Notes: a model not told the origin generated them from the letters alone. A DNA stretch of 64,000 nt from Eucommia ulmoides (GCA_016647705.1 CM028327.1:45401114-45465113), one strand, 5' to 3'; positions 33,876 to 45,664 are shown, counted from the first letter of the stretch. Translations and numbers: made by a program.

Positions 33876-34869
33876 TCAATACATCACAGATTCATCATCT
33901 TCTTCTCATTCTAAGTGTGAATGAAGACTCAACATCGACATTGAAGGACTCAGACGAGCAGTGAAGCTCCTTCGACCGGACTGGATTTCCCGGTTTGGTT
34001 TACCTTTAATCTAAAAGGCCTTTAATCTAAAAGGCCGAGCCCAGCCAAACTCGCGTATGGGCCATGGAGTATGGACTGCTTTCACCTCCAATCGGTCGAG
34101 CTCAGTCGCGAGGCTGAAGTCCGGCGATCCGATGTATTTTTAGTTTTTTACGGCGACTTCAAGGTTTTTGTCTCTCTTCTCGGTGTCTAATTCCTTCGCA
34201 CCGTTGAACGCCGGCGAAGACGCCGAAACATTGTCTCCGGCCAGCTCATTTGCCCGTCTACTAGGTACTTTATGCTCTTTCATGTGATAAATTCAAGTTC
34301 TAGATTTAGGGTTTATTCAAGTTTATGCAGAAAATGGGAATGAAGAGCTGTGGTGCATTTGTAGGCTTCTGCTTCCCTTAATTTCTTCAACCAGAGCCTG
34401 TCCGCCGTTAGTCGTCTTCAACCCTTACCACGCCGCCGCTGTCGTTAGTCGTCGCCGCCGATCGCTCAGTCGCCGCTGCCGTTCGTCGTCGTTGATCGCC
34501 GCGACGGAGTTTTGGTAAGTGGCTAGTTTGATTTGTGTTCATGATTTCTGTTCGTTGGTCATCGTCCTGATTTCTGTTCGTCGTCGTCGTTGGTGAAATT
34601 ACTTTGGAATCTATGGAACTCTGTTGCTCATCGTCCTGAAGTATTGATTTACACTTTTAGGGCTTATATATGCTCATCTTAGTTTCAATTTTGCAGTGTT
34701 ATTTGTTGTGAATTATCATCTGATACTTCAAATAATGTGAAATTTATGCACATCCGTTTGATCTTCGATTAATTTTCCTAGGTTCAATTCTGTTTCATTT
34801 CAAAATTATCGAGTTTGCAGTACCTGGAACCGGAAGAAACTAAGCATATATACACACATGCGCACGTCT
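33876..34869. promoter_or_regulatory. Shared PPR/CRM promoter region and CRM 5' leader with introns
   Basis: The two start codons face away from each other across 994 bases, and the CRM leader takes up much of it. Near 34000-34063 lie a repeated AAAGGCCTTTAATCT unit and two site-II elements: AGCCCA (34038-34043, TGGGCT on the minus strand) and TGGGCC (34058-34063). Site II is the TCP-factor-bound element known in many nuclear genes for organelle proteins. CRM leader donors are possible at 34265 (GTACTT) and 34514 (GTAAGT), with an acceptor TTTGCAG at about 34820. The leader around 34230-34510 is rich in CGCCG. Confidence 0.65.
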
Positions 34870-37066
34870 ATGTTCCGCACCCTCTGTAGAATTTCTTCAC
34901 CTTTATTATCCAAGACCTCATCTTTCAAAAGTGTTTGTATTAGGTAACCTTTCTCTCTCTCTGTCTCTGTATATTAGGATACACATATTCCTGTTTTGAG
35001 TATTTCTCTCATCTTCTTGCAGCTCAATTCATGACAAACCAGAACCAGTTTTTGCTCCTCTCGCTCCCCCTCCATTCTTGACACCGAAGCCATGGTGGTT
35101 CTCGAGGAATTTCAGTCATGGTTCTGTTAATTTTGTGATATCTGAAGGAAAGCCCAAGTTTGAGACACACAAAATCGAGCCACCTAAGAAGGAAAAGTGG
35201 AAGACAAAGAAGAGGTTGAAGGAGCAGAGGAAGCGAGAGAAGAGAAAGCGAAAAGCAGCCAATAAGAGAGACCCGAGAAGGCTTGGCGTCAAAGGGAAGA
35301 AGAAGGGGAGGTTTGCCAACGCTGAGGAAAGGATCAACTATAAGCTTGAAAAGGTTAGCAAGATTGAATTCTCTTTTACCTTCATTTCAACCCATGTTTT
35401 CGTAATGGAAGCAATGTTAGGGCTTATTCGGTTTCTCTTCAATTCGCAATTTGGATCATTTGAAAGTAAAGTACCGTTTGGGCGCATGGGACTAAAGCCA
35501 TGGAATTGGAATTGAAGATAAACGCATGAAAAATTATATATTTTTGCATTCGTTCGATTCGAATTCTAATGCGGAGGCACCAATTCCATGCTAACAAACA
35601 CCACCTTAGTCAATTTATGGATTTTTAGATTTTGATGTTTGGGTGTAAAAAATTAGAAAAACACTCGAAATTGCTTCTAGTTCATATGCTTCTTTTTTCT
35701 TTTTCTTTTTCTTTTCCCTTTCTTTTATTTCTTTTTTTTTTTTTTTTTTGTGTGTGTGTGTATATACGATATATTCAAATCAATTCATACAGAATAAGAT
35801 AATTCCTAAAATAGGATGATGCATACAACCAAACAAACCCTTCTTTCTTCCTTTATGTTTGTTTGATTTTGCTTTATAAGACGACGGAGAAATGTGTTCT
35901 ACCCTCTTCCTTGATTTTCCAATAATCCAGTTCAGTTTTTAAGTCCCAACCGGTTTTAATCCTGAATAAAAGATGACAATGGCTTGTTTATATACAACTA
36001 TTTTCTTGATTTTGTCCCTTTCTCAGGCAAAGATTAAGGAAGCCTTACTTATAGAACGGCTGAAGCGATATGAAGTTCCCAAGCTTCAGGGTCCAGTTGT
36101 TAAGCCACATGAACTGACTGGTGAAGAGCGATTCTACATGAAAAAAATGGCTCAAAAGAGGTCTAACTATGTTCCTGTTGGTAGGAGAGGAGTGTTTGGC
36201 GGTCTTATTCTCAATATGCATATGCATTGGAAAAAACACGAAACGGTTAAAGTTATTTGCAAGCCTTGCAAGCCTGGTCAAATACATGAGTATTCGAACG
36301 AGATTGCCAGACTGAGTGGTGGAATCCCCATTCAGATAATTGGAGATGACACAGTTATTTTTTATCGAGGAAAAGATTATGTGCAGCCGGAAGTGATGTC
36401 GCCGATAGATACGCTGTCTAAGAAGAGGGTGCGTATTTGATTTATTTTTATATTATTTCAGTTATATCTAGTATCTATATATCTAATCAAAATGTAGGAT
36501 GCATGAGAACCCTTTTCGCCATGAATTCTAATTTTCTAAATTTGAAGTTTTAAAAATTATTTTAAATTTTCTACTTGAATTTTTCAATTTATCGTTTTAT
36601 TCTCGAAAATTTTACATTTGTGTCAAAATCATTGAATTGTGCACTTGTTTGGAGGCAATATCACAAATAATTAAACATAATTTACCTTTTTCCTCATCTC
36701 AACCCGAGTTTATTACCATATCCATGATTTCATGTGTTTTTATGACTTCAGGCACTGGAAAAATCAAAGTACGAGCAATCGCTCGAGTCTGTCAGGCGAT
36801 TCATCGCCATAGCCGAGAAAGAATTGGAATTATATTATCGGCATATTGCACTATACGGTGATCCAAACGATCGGAACCCTAATTCAATTCTGGACAGTCC
36901 AAGAAATTTTTTGAAGGAGCCAAACAATGCCCAAATGGTTGAAGAAGAAACTGAGCAATCTGATGAAGAGAGTGATGATGATGGTATGACTAGTATTGAT
37001 CTTGATTCCTGTGATGAAGAAAGTGAAGAGAGCTACTCAGGTATGCCAGACAAACTTGAACCATGA
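34870..37066 (+). CDS. CRM-domain (CRS1/YhbY) RNA-binding protein, organelle-directed
   Basis: Four exons with GT..AG borders: 34870-34943, 35023-35353, 36027-36428 and 36752-37066. They join in frame to 373 residues. The N-terminus MFRTLCRISSPLLSKTSSFK is Arg/Ser-rich, like a mitochondrial or plastid transit peptide. Residues about 75-120 are a basic Lys/Arg stretch (KEKWKTKKRLKEQRKREKRK). The CRM domain covers about 165-258: LTGEERFYMKKMAQKR, the RNA-binding GRRGVFGG loop (187-194), LNMHMHWKKHE, and IFYRGKDY (246-253). The C-terminus is acidic (EEETEQSDEESDDDG). Single-CRM proteins of this shape bind group II intron RNA in organelles. The layout recalls Arabidopsis At3g25440 and At2g28480, from memory. 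The third intron-border choice (36428|GTGCGT) is by frame. A broken copy lies at 54685-57520. Confidence 0.9.
35470..35612. mobile_element. Small MITE-like insertion in CRM intron 2
   Basis: Begins near TACCGTTTGGGCGCATGGG and ends near CATGCTAACAAACACCACCT, with internal CCATGGAATTGGAATTGAAG mirrored by ACCAATTCCATG. The right half of the same insertion (TTTTTGCATGCGTTC...GAGGCACCAATTCC) is present in the duplicate locus at 55466-55530, so it predates the block duplication. Boundaries are approximate. Confidence 0.5.
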
Positions 37067-37225
37067 TTGGGAAGTAGTGTCATAACCAAGAATTCTATAA
37101 GGCAGTGTTTGGTTGTGGTGAATTTGAGCCTTGGAAGATTTTTTTAATTGCATATATATATATATATAGCTTCATGAGATTTTCACTCAAAAATGATTTG
37201 CTAAATGTTGAGTTGTGTATGCTAA

Positions 37226-37650
37226 GGCCCTGTTTGTTTAGGCGTTTAGGCCCTTGTTTCTGTTCCCTGATTCTTGTTTCCGCTCCCAAAATTTTGGGGT
37301 TAATGTACGGAAACGCGTTTGGTGAATATATTTTTGTTCCTGAATTTTTTAGACTAATTTGGATTATTTCCTGAAATCCTTAGGAATCTGAGAAACAAAA
37401 AAAAAATATTGATTACTAATCACTCCTACAAAACTATTCCCACTAACCCCGACCACCACCACCTTGCTAGCCACCACAACCCCCCAACCACCACCACGCC
37501 TCATCTAACACCACCATATCGGCCATCATACATTTAAAGGAAAAAAAAAAAAAAAGGAACAAATGTTGCAACCAACGTGTTTTTTGTTTCGGTTCTCATA
37601 AATTTAAAGAAACAATTTCAGGACAATAGTCATTACCAAACATGTAATTA
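37226..37650. mobile_element. Harbinger-like MITE copy, decayed
   Basis: Starts GGCCCTGTTTGTTTAGGC and ends with TTACCAAACATGTAATTAG. It contains TTCTGTTCCCTGATTC, GGAAACGCGTTTGGTGAATA and ACAATTTCAGGACAATAG, all of which recur in the related copy at 50499-50840. The GCCACCACC-rich centre is unusual. No target duplication was seen. Confidence 0.55.
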
Positions 37651-37752
37651 GTTTGGAGGACATTCTCTGGAACGAAACTGAATTTTCATCTCATCTCATC
37701 TCAATTTATTAGAAGTAGAAAAGAAAAAAAAAAAAAAAAAAATCGCCACCTT

Positions 37753-38277
37753 GGCCCTATTTGGTTAGTGTTCCCAACCCAACTCAACTCAAAAATTCTG
37801 AGTTTAATTTTTGGGAACCCGTTTGGCAAATACAAAATTCAACCCAATCCAACCCAAAAAATAGGAATTGATTCTCAAAATGTTAAGGAAATGAGAAACA
37901 AAAAAACTTGTTTTTTTTTTGTGCCCAAAAAACTCAACCCAAAATTCTCAACTCCGGCCACCGTCCGACGACCACCCGCCGTTGGTCACCGTCCACCGCT
38001 GCCGGTCACCGGGCGCCTCTGTCTGCCGCCGCTGTCCGGCGACCGTCGCCGGCCACTTCCGGCCACTGTCTGACACCGCCGCTGCCGCCGTCCGGCCACC
38101 GCCAAACACAAAAAAAAAAAAAAAAAATAGTTGTAGAATAAAATCGTTACCAAACACATTCTGTTCTTAGCACAAAATAAAAATTGTCGTTAACAAACGT
38201 AATTCTGTTCCCAAAATTCTCAACCCAACCTATTTCAGTTGGGTTCAGAAAAGTGGAAACACTAACCAAACGCCAGC
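37753..38277. mobile_element. Harbinger-like MITE with GC-rich core
   Basis: The left end CCCTATTTGGTTAGTGTTCC and right end (other strand) TGGCGTTTGGTTAGTGTTTC form an inverted repeat. The flanks read TTG (left) and TTA (right), close to the TWA preference. The middle (37955-38103) is a GC-rich CCGGCCACCG/CCGCCGC block, in strong contrast to the AT-rich surroundings. Open frames across it are composition artefacts. Confidence 0.65.
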
Positions 38278-39362
38278 TTAGTGTTTCTATTCCTAAGAAA
38301 ACATGGAATAGAGATCGAAATACGATAATAAAAATAAAAGAATTATTCCGGTTATTGCTGGACGTAGGTTTGATATTGATTAATGTAATTGTTGTTCTCG
38401 TGTAATTACTACTTTTATTTATGTGTGTATGTATATGTACATATATATATATACACTAGACATACACCGTGCATAAAAGCAGAAAGGCATTGATTTTAAT
38501 TTAATACATCAATCTTAAATATATTATAATTAGTTCAAATATATTAATCATGAAAAGACATTTTGTTAATAATTTGTTATTTAGTTTCACAATAAAATCC
38601 AAATCAACAATTAAAAAATGTCTCAAATATAAAAAAATGTTGGGTAAATTATCTCTTACCCTTTTCTACTTTATCTTATTATCATTTTATTCATTTTCAC
38701 TTCAAAAAAATTGTATTTTAGCTAATTCTATTTTTGAACAAAGTGTCAAATTAATTTTTTTTCAATTAAATTAACGAAATATACTTAAAAATGTATGGTT
38801 TTGGATGAAATATTTATAATCGTCCTTTATTAAAAAAAAAATAATTATAAATTGTTTTAATTTTTTATGATATGTATTGTGTCTCTTTCACATTATGGCC
38901 CTATGGTCTCTATTTATAAATATAGATGTTACATGAAAAGGCTGGAGATTTTTTTTTCTTTTTTTCTTTAACAACAGACAGAAATAGAAAAGGAAAGGAG
39001 ATATTTTTTTTATCTCAAATTTATTAAAAAATAATTTGATAAATTTAAAGTCATATTTAATTATATTGAGTTCTAAATATTAAATTATATATTACTAAAT
39101 TTTTGCCTTGTACATGATATATCTGATGTTATTTCAACTGATACGAAAGTCGAATTTTTCGCCCAAAAAAAATATCCGTTCTAAATCTTAATTACTGAAA
39201 AATGGGTGAGTTTGGAATAATTCCCAAACCTACATAAATTGGGAGTATCAAATCTACCATTTTTCAGTAATTAAGGTTTAAAAGGTGTATTTTTTGGTAA
39301 GAACTCTACGAAAGTCATTCATTATCATTTTATTACCTCAAACATATCTTATCACATTTTAT
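38278..39362. other. AT-rich spacer
   Basis: No gene recognised. An inverted repeat of about 35 bases occurs around 39188-39290: CTTAATTACTGAAAAATGG on one side and CCATTTTTCAGTAATTAAGG on the other. It may mark another small element. CATTTTAT at 39355-39362 is the left target duplication of the next MITE. Confidence 0.5.
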
Positions 39363-39880
39363 TAGGGATGGTCATGGCCGGGCAGGGCCGATTTTTGACT
39401 AGAGTATTACACAAAAATGTTAGGCCATAGCCCAGCCCGGTCATATGATTGGGCCCTAATTTTGTGCCCAAGCTCGGCCCTACAAAAAAAAATTAAGTCC
39501 AAGCGCGGCCCTAGTCCGGCCCTATAATTTATTTTTTTTAAAATTTAAAAACTAAATACGAAAATTACAAAATGACCCATCAATTCTCTCTCTATGAGAG
39601 GAATGAAATTAGGGTTTGCTAAATTATCTAGCCAAAATTATAAATTACAAAATGGCCCCTCAACTCTTTCTCTATGGATATATATATATAAAATATATAT
39701 TTTTTATATTTTAAAATAGTTCGGGCCGAGCTGGGCCTAAACAAAAATGATTAAGTCCTAGCCCGACCCTAAAAATGAATAGGTCTTAGTCTTTAGGCCC
39801 TAGCTCGGCCCATGGGCTCAAACACCAAGCCCAAGCCCTAAAAAAATAGGGTCAGGCCTCCGGACCCATGACCATCCCTA
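39363..39880. mobile_element. hAT-type MITE with perfect 8-bp target duplication
   Basis: The 518-bp element runs from TAGGGATGGTCATGG to CCATGACCATCCCTA, an exact 15-bp terminal inverted repeat. CATTTTAT lies on both sides (39355-39362, 39881-39888). Subterminal GGCCGGGC/GCCCGGCC blocks relate it to the copy at 12117-12845. Confidence 0.93.
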
Positions 39881-39888
39881 CATTTTAT

Positions 39889-40559
39889 TAAAAAAGTGTT
39901 CTTGTAACCTTTTTTTTTTTTTCGACTTTTATATTTGTTGTTTATAGAAAAAAAATCAAAAGTAAAAAAAGTAAAAAACAAATGAAAAAATAAAACTTTA
40001 ACTTTAAAAAGTGTTTTTTAATTTTGTTTTTTTAATTTTTATATTTTGTTTTCTAGATTATTATTATCCATCTTTTTTAATTTTTATGAATACCATAAAA
40101 AATAAAATAAACAAAAAAAATACAAAATAAAGATAAAAATGAAAAAAAAATAAAAAAATAAGAGAGATAGAGAAAGAAAATAGAAAAAAAAAATTAAAAA
40201 AAAATAGAAAAAAAAACTTTAACTTTAAAAAGTGTTGTAAAAAAGTGTTTTTTTAATTTTTATATTTTGTTTTCTAGATTATTATTGTCGATCTTTTTTA
40301 ATTTTTACGAATACAATAAAAATAAAATAAACAAAACAAAAAATACAGAATAAAGATAAAAAAGAAAAAAAAAATAGAAAGAGAAATAAATAAAGAAAAT
40401 ATAAAATAAATAATAAAAAAATATTATATTATAAAAATATTTTTATTAAAAAATATATTGAATAATTAAACTGAAAAGAAAACGAGATTTAAACATAAGT
40501 CAGGTACCTCTGGTAGTTATTGAAAGTAATGGTGCTACTTTAGATTTAAACTCTTAATC
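39889..40559. other. A/T-rich low-complexity spacer
   Basis: Two related blocks of about 190 bases (starting near 40001 and 40228) share AACTTTAAAAAGTGTT, TTTATATTTTGTTTTCTAGA and TTATTAT(T/C)G..ATCTTTTTTAATTTTTA, then an A-rich run. They form a diverged tandem duplication. No gene. Confidence 0.55.
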
Positions 40560-40567
40560 AAGTAAAA

Positions 40568-41055
40568 GGAGTTCTTAACCAAATAATTGTTTATTAAAAA
40601 AATAATTTCTGAAAACGGTATATTTCAAACTTATTTACGGGAGTGGTGTAAAACGCATTACCGAAATGCGTTTTTCAAAAAACGCATTTTCAAAATGCGT
40701 GTTTAAATAGTGGATATGAAAGTTAAAAACGCAATACTGATTTGCGTTTTTAAAAAACGCAAATCGGTTTTGCGTTTCTTAAAGCCCAAAAAAAAAAAAA
40801 AAAAAAGAAAGTAAAAACGCAGAAGCTTTCTGCGTTTTTCAAAAAAAAAAAAAAAAAATTTGTTTGAAAAACGCAGAAGCTTTCTGCGTTTTTCCAAAAA
40901 AAAAAAAAAAAAAAAAAAACCGTTCGAAAAACGCATAAAGCTTCTGCGTTTTTCAAAAAAAAAAAAAAAAAAAAGATAAAAGAGAGTAACGGAACGATCA
41001 GTGCGTTCTTCGGCAGTGTGCAAATCCTGTTTTGAAAGCTTTTCTTCTTCTTCTT

Positions 41056-41093
<38 letters not shown>

Positions 41094-41774
41094 CAAGAAC
41101 GTTTTTTTTTTTTTTTTCGCCATTTTCCCACCATTTTCCTCATTCATATTTGGCTTAAAAGAACCATTTTTTGATTAGTATGAAATGATTCCAAAAAAAA
41201 CAAAAATAATATATGCGTTTTTTTAAAAAAAAATTACACTAATTGAAATTAAAATAAAATTACATGTGAATATATAATATATTTTTACAAATTTATAATA
41301 CATGTCGTCATTGACTTTCTATGTACCACACCCCCTACGTCTGATGTTTCTCCGTTGCCGCCGTAAAGGAAGTGGAAGTTCTTCGGTGTCCTCCGTCTGG
41401 AGATGATCAACTTGAGTAATGTGTCCCAAGTCCATAGTAGATGGATATGTTGGTTCCTCCACGATGGGGGTGTGGTACATAGAAAGTCCCAACTTCCACT
41501 TCCTTTACGGCGGCAACGGAGAAACATCAGACGTAGGGGGTGTGGTACATAGAAAGTCAATGACGACATGTATTATAAATTTGTAAAAATATATTATATA
41601 TTCACATGTAATTTTATTTTAATTTCAATTAGTGTAATTTTTTTAAAAAAAAACGCATATATTATTTTTGGAATCATTTCATACTAATCAAAAAATGGTT
41701 CTTCTAAGCCAAATATGAATGAGGAAAATGGTGGGAAAATGACGAAAAAAAAAAAAAAAAAACGTTCTTGAAAA

Positions 41775-41808
<34 letters not shown>

Positions 41809-42290
41809 AAGAAAAGCTTTCAAAACAGGATTTGCACACTGCCGAAGAACGCACTGATCGTTCCGTTACTCTCTTTTATCTTTTTTTTTTTTTTTTTTTT
41901 TGAAAAACGCAGAAGCTTTATGCGTTTTTCGAACGGTTTTTTTTTTTTTTTTTTTTTTTTGGAAAAACGCAGAAAGCTTCTGCGTTTTTCAAACAATTTT
42001 TTTTTTTTTTTTTTTTTTGAAAAACGCAGAAAGCTTCTGCGTTTTTACTTTTTTTTTTTTTTTTTTTTTTGGGCTTTAAGAAACGCAAAACCGATTTGCG
42101 TTTTTTAAAAACGCAAATCGGTATTGCGTTTTTAACTTTCATATCCACTATTTAAACACGCATTTTGAAAATGCGTTTTTTGAAAAATGCATTTCGGTAA
42201 TGCGTTTTACACCACTCCCGTAAATAAGTTTGAAGTATACCGTTTTCAAAAATTATTTTTTTAATAAACAATTATTTGGTTAAGAACTCC
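40568..42290. mobile_element. 1.7-kb foldback transposon (MULE-like), ~800-bp inverted arms
   Basis: The left arm (40568-41380) and right arm (41491-42290) are near-perfect reverse complements around a unique spacer of about 110 bp. The termini are GGAGTTCTTAACC and GGTTAAGAACTCC. AAGTAAAA flanks both sides (40560-40567, 42291-42298), giving an 8-bp target duplication (9 bp if one shared G is counted). Each arm holds many AACGCA/TGCGTT boxes as small hairpins, such as AACGCAGAAGCTTTCTGCGTT, separated by A or T runs of 15-30. The innermost part of each arm is of normal composition, and on the minus strand it can read LPLPLRRQRRNIRRRGCGT then a stop, perhaps a remnant of coding sequence. The family call is inference; the structure is plain. 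Confidence 0.9.
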
Positions 42291-42509
42291 AAGTAAAAGT
42301 GGACGGTGGTGGTGGTAGTACATCACCTTTATATCACAAAGAATATTAATCTTGAAATAATAATAATAATAATAATAATAATGATAAATTATTAATGACT
42401 TAACTTCAAAGGCACCTCACTACCAACCATTAATGACATTTGGCAATATTTACTTTATAATTAAATTATGATTTCACAAGATACTATATTAATTATCTAA
42501 TTTATATGT

Positions 42510-43186
42510 TGTTGATGCCAAAAAGTGGTGGCGGGTCAACAGTATGATCCGGGAGGAAATCGGAGACACAAGACAGCCATCAGCACTGCAACTGGTTGAG
42601 TTCAGATGTGATAACGATCTCCGAACTGAGCTACACTCTTCTACTTCAAGCATCTGCACAAAGATCCACAGAGGTTATCCCCAGTAAAGTCCCTCCGGCG
42701 TAAGAGTAAGTATTCGGGGGTGAAGGGCTGAAAATATATTGAGTTCAGTAGTAGTCACGTATCTCTAGACAGTGGGTGCCCCGGTGTATTTATAGGCACC
42801 AGTGCTTGATTAGCACTGCGAAATCAGGGAGCCAGCTCAGGTTAATTAACATAATCCGCTCGACAGCCAATGAGTAAGCAGGTTAGCCCTCTAAACGTCT
42901 GGGCTGGCTTTTGAGCCCATAAGTAGAGGCCCATGGGCCAGAGCCTCACAACGGCCCGGTGAACTCCCGAGTGCTGAGGTAGCGAGCAGAGGGTGCCTCA
43001 GACCGTCAGTTCAGCAAGTCAGATCTCAACTTGTCGGCCCCGATTTCTTCACTGAGACGATCCTCAGCTCAGCTAGAGGGCATCCCAGCTCGGTACTGAG
43101 GGGATTTCAGCTCTCATCCCGACCCCTCTTCTATAATTGGGCGTATTTTGACCACGTGGTGTACTTGACGAGATTCCCCTATATCA
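42510..43186 (-). mobile_element. Solo LTR, 5-bp target duplication TATGT
   Basis: The 677-bp stretch begins TGTTGATGCC and ends CTATATCA, giving 5'-TG..CA-3' ends. TATGT lies on each side (42505-42509, 43187-43191). Read on the minus strand it has a TATA-like GCCTATAAATACACC, matching + strand TGTATTTATAGGC at about 42785. It shares CCCTCCGGCGTAAGAGTAAG with LTRs at 58881 and 62909. There is no internal retrotransposon domain, so this is recombination down to one LTR. Confidence 0.88.
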
Positions 43187-44917
43187 TATGTGTAAAAAAA
43201 TAACCGATTAATTATAAATATAAAATTTAAAGGGTTAAAAAAATAATTTAATTTAATCATCTTAAAAGTTGGGATGTGGAATTTCTGGTCTACTATTTTC
43301 AAAAAAAAAATTATACGCTATTTATTATATAGATTTGGGTGAGATATTTTGGGATAGATTGTTAATTTGTCTTAACTGCGAAGAGGGAGTTGGGATTGGA
43401 GAGTCGTTGGTGATGGCCACGGTGATGGAGCGATGGTGCTCCGGCAATAATAGAGACGGAGATGGCATTAGGAGGTAGCAGCGGCGATGGCTTAAGGAGA
43501 CTGTAACGGTGATGGCACTGAAAGTTTCAACAACGAAGAGGAAACTCTACTGGAGCGACAAAGATTGTGTTAGGAGGTAGTAGATGGCGTTGGGAGGCCG
43601 TAGCATCATTGATGGCATTGGGAGGTTGTTGGCGGTGGCAAGGTGAAAGAGAGGTGAAACCCTAATCAAGAGTTTGGAAGTTAATCTCAGCCCGTGGATT
43701 TAATCCTATGGCTAAAAATATCTTTGGTATTATTTAATCTCAACCGTTGAATATTCGATTCAATGATCTAAAATGTCTTAAATATAAAATGTGTCCAGAT
43801 TTAATTCCAACCGTCAGCTCAAAATATCTCAAAATATAAATATGTTGTGATTTATAGAATAGATAATACAAGATTCTAACAATTTGAAATTTTGTTTGAT
43901 CTCAATCGTTGCATCTAATTCAATGGCAAAAAATGTCTCCTGGAATATTTTAATATTGACATTCAGATATCAAATTCCACGGTTGAAAATGTCTCAGAAG
44001 TAAAATATATATTAATTTGTACAGATAAATATATAAATTAAGTTTTAATATTTGTGATCCAAACATTTCAAAATAATACCCAATTTTTTTTTATTATTAT
44101 TATCAAAATATATTATGGGTTTATTATTTAAATGATTTTTATTATGAATTTCTCAAAAAAAATGAAATTTATAAGTAGGTATTATAGATTAAGAATTCAT
44201 TTTTTAGTTAGATAAATAAGATGTTAAAATTTCTAAAAAATAAAAGTTGAGAAATCCGTGTCGGATCTTTATCTTAAACAAATAATTGATATTATTTTTA
44301 TTTTGAATTTTAGATGTATTTTTTTTTTATTTTGTAAAAAAAAAAATCATTAATTTTATAAATTAAAAAAATCATAATGGGAAATGACCTAGTAATATTT
44401 TTTAAATAAATGATTTCCTTTTAAATGAAAATTTCATAATCATGTGGAATCTTTATCTTAAAAAAATTATTTTTAAATGGGTAATTCAAAAAAAAAAAAA
44501 AAAAAAAAAACCTTGGTTATTTGCAAATAAATAAATAAATAATCTCGGGATGCGCATGGCTTTAAATTTAAAATTCCTAAATTGGGAATTTAATAATATT
44601 CAAAACCATGGGTTGCTTCACCCACCAAAACAAACATTCAAAACCATTTTTTCAAACAATTAAATTAGTCAATAATAATTTATTATTAATTATATAAATA
44701 AAATTTTTGGATGCTTTTTTCTTTTTTCATATAAAAAAATTAAAATAAAATAAAAGAAAAGAAATATATGATTAATAAATACAATATCGAACATTAAATA
44801 AAATATTCTTGAACGGCAAGTCAATAATATAATGCAATCCAATTAATTATGGAGGATGATAAAAATAATTTGGTATCATAAAAGGAAAAAATTCACATAA
44901 TAAATTTAAGTGGTATT
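43187..44917. other. Spacer with short G/A-rich block and degenerate repeats
   Basis: 43380-43680 is a GATGG/GGAGG-rich block with no stable coding frame. 44020-44130 matches 58050-58150 in the duplicate locus and is ancestral CRM-fructokinase spacer. The rest is AT-rich with A/T runs. No gene recognised. Confidence 0.5.
43684..44000 (+). repeat. Degenerate ~100-bp repeats around CTCAACCGTTG
   Basis: Three to four diverged units each contain a TTTAATCTCAACCGTTGAAT-like box followed by TTCAATGGCTAAAAATGTCT-like sequence, at about 43684, 43735, 43800 and 43895. Non-coding. Confidence 0.55.
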
Positions 44918-45664
44918 TGATGTGAGTAAAATCGGGCTCCTTTTACGTGTCGATCACCTGGGTCCGATCTGCCATGTCACCAGCTCCACGTCACTATAAC
45001 TTGACTAACCGGGTGAATAGACAACCCAGGACCTCGTCAGGTTGATTAATACGAAACTTAGGATCTCCAAGCAGCAACCTTCCCGAAACATCATTCCATG
45101 AGGACAGGTCGATGCACCCAAACCGACATGTGCCTAGTTGCCCGGGCTGACCTGCCGCCCATGGCAGGTTGGGCCCATGGGCTCCACCATCTACAATAAA
45201 GGGCCCAAGGTCCAAGCCCATAGCTTTAATCTGCCATATCACTCACGCGTCGGACTGCTTAGCGCTAATCCGAGCTTAAGGCCATAATCTTACGGACACT
45301 AATCACATCTCTGCCTATAAATAAAAGGTTTCATCAACACTTTTTAAAGAGAGAAACCCCGCCACAGCCAGCCCAGATAAGTCAAGGTAATCATTTCCAA
45401 ACGACCTGAACACCTATCCCTCGAGCTCTAATTCTCACGCCAGAGAGGACACGCCGGGAAAAACCCGGGTCATCTTGAGTGTAGATGACAAATCGGAGCT
45501 CAGCCCAGACAGTTGCCAAGAACAGAAGACCCCGGCTTGGACGACAGGTCGAACAGCGCCTGTCCAGCCCGATTGCAGGACTATAGCAAGGATAGGGATC
45601 GTCCCGACGCCAATTGCATTTCCCCGACCAGAGGATGTCTGGACCATACTGCTAGACATCTACA
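44918..45664 (+). mobile_element. Solo LTR, 5-bp target duplication GTATT
   Basis: The 747-bp element begins TGATGTGAGT and ends CATCTACA. GTATT flanks it exactly (44913-44917, 45665-45669). A TATA box CTATAAATAAAAGG lies near 45314, and the sequence is clearly more GC-rich than its surroundings. Open frames on both strands within it (for example 45475-45675) are incidental. No internal domain remains. Confidence 0.9.

Noticed and set aside
37768-38170. Several Pro/Arg/Ser-rich frames around the GC-rich block
   Set aside because: Frames in all phases across a CCG-type repeat inside a MITE; a composition artefact.
40703-42148. Frames encoding repeated Phe-run or Lys-run plus 'RRKLLRFS' / 'NAEAFCVF' peptides
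   Set aside because: They are translations of homopolymers and the AACGCAGAAGC hairpin boxes of the foldback element, mirrored on both arms.
43269-43680. Gly/Asp-type coding frame in the GATGG-rich block
   Set aside because: Purine-rich low-complexity sequence with stops in every frame within about 70 codons and no homology recognised.
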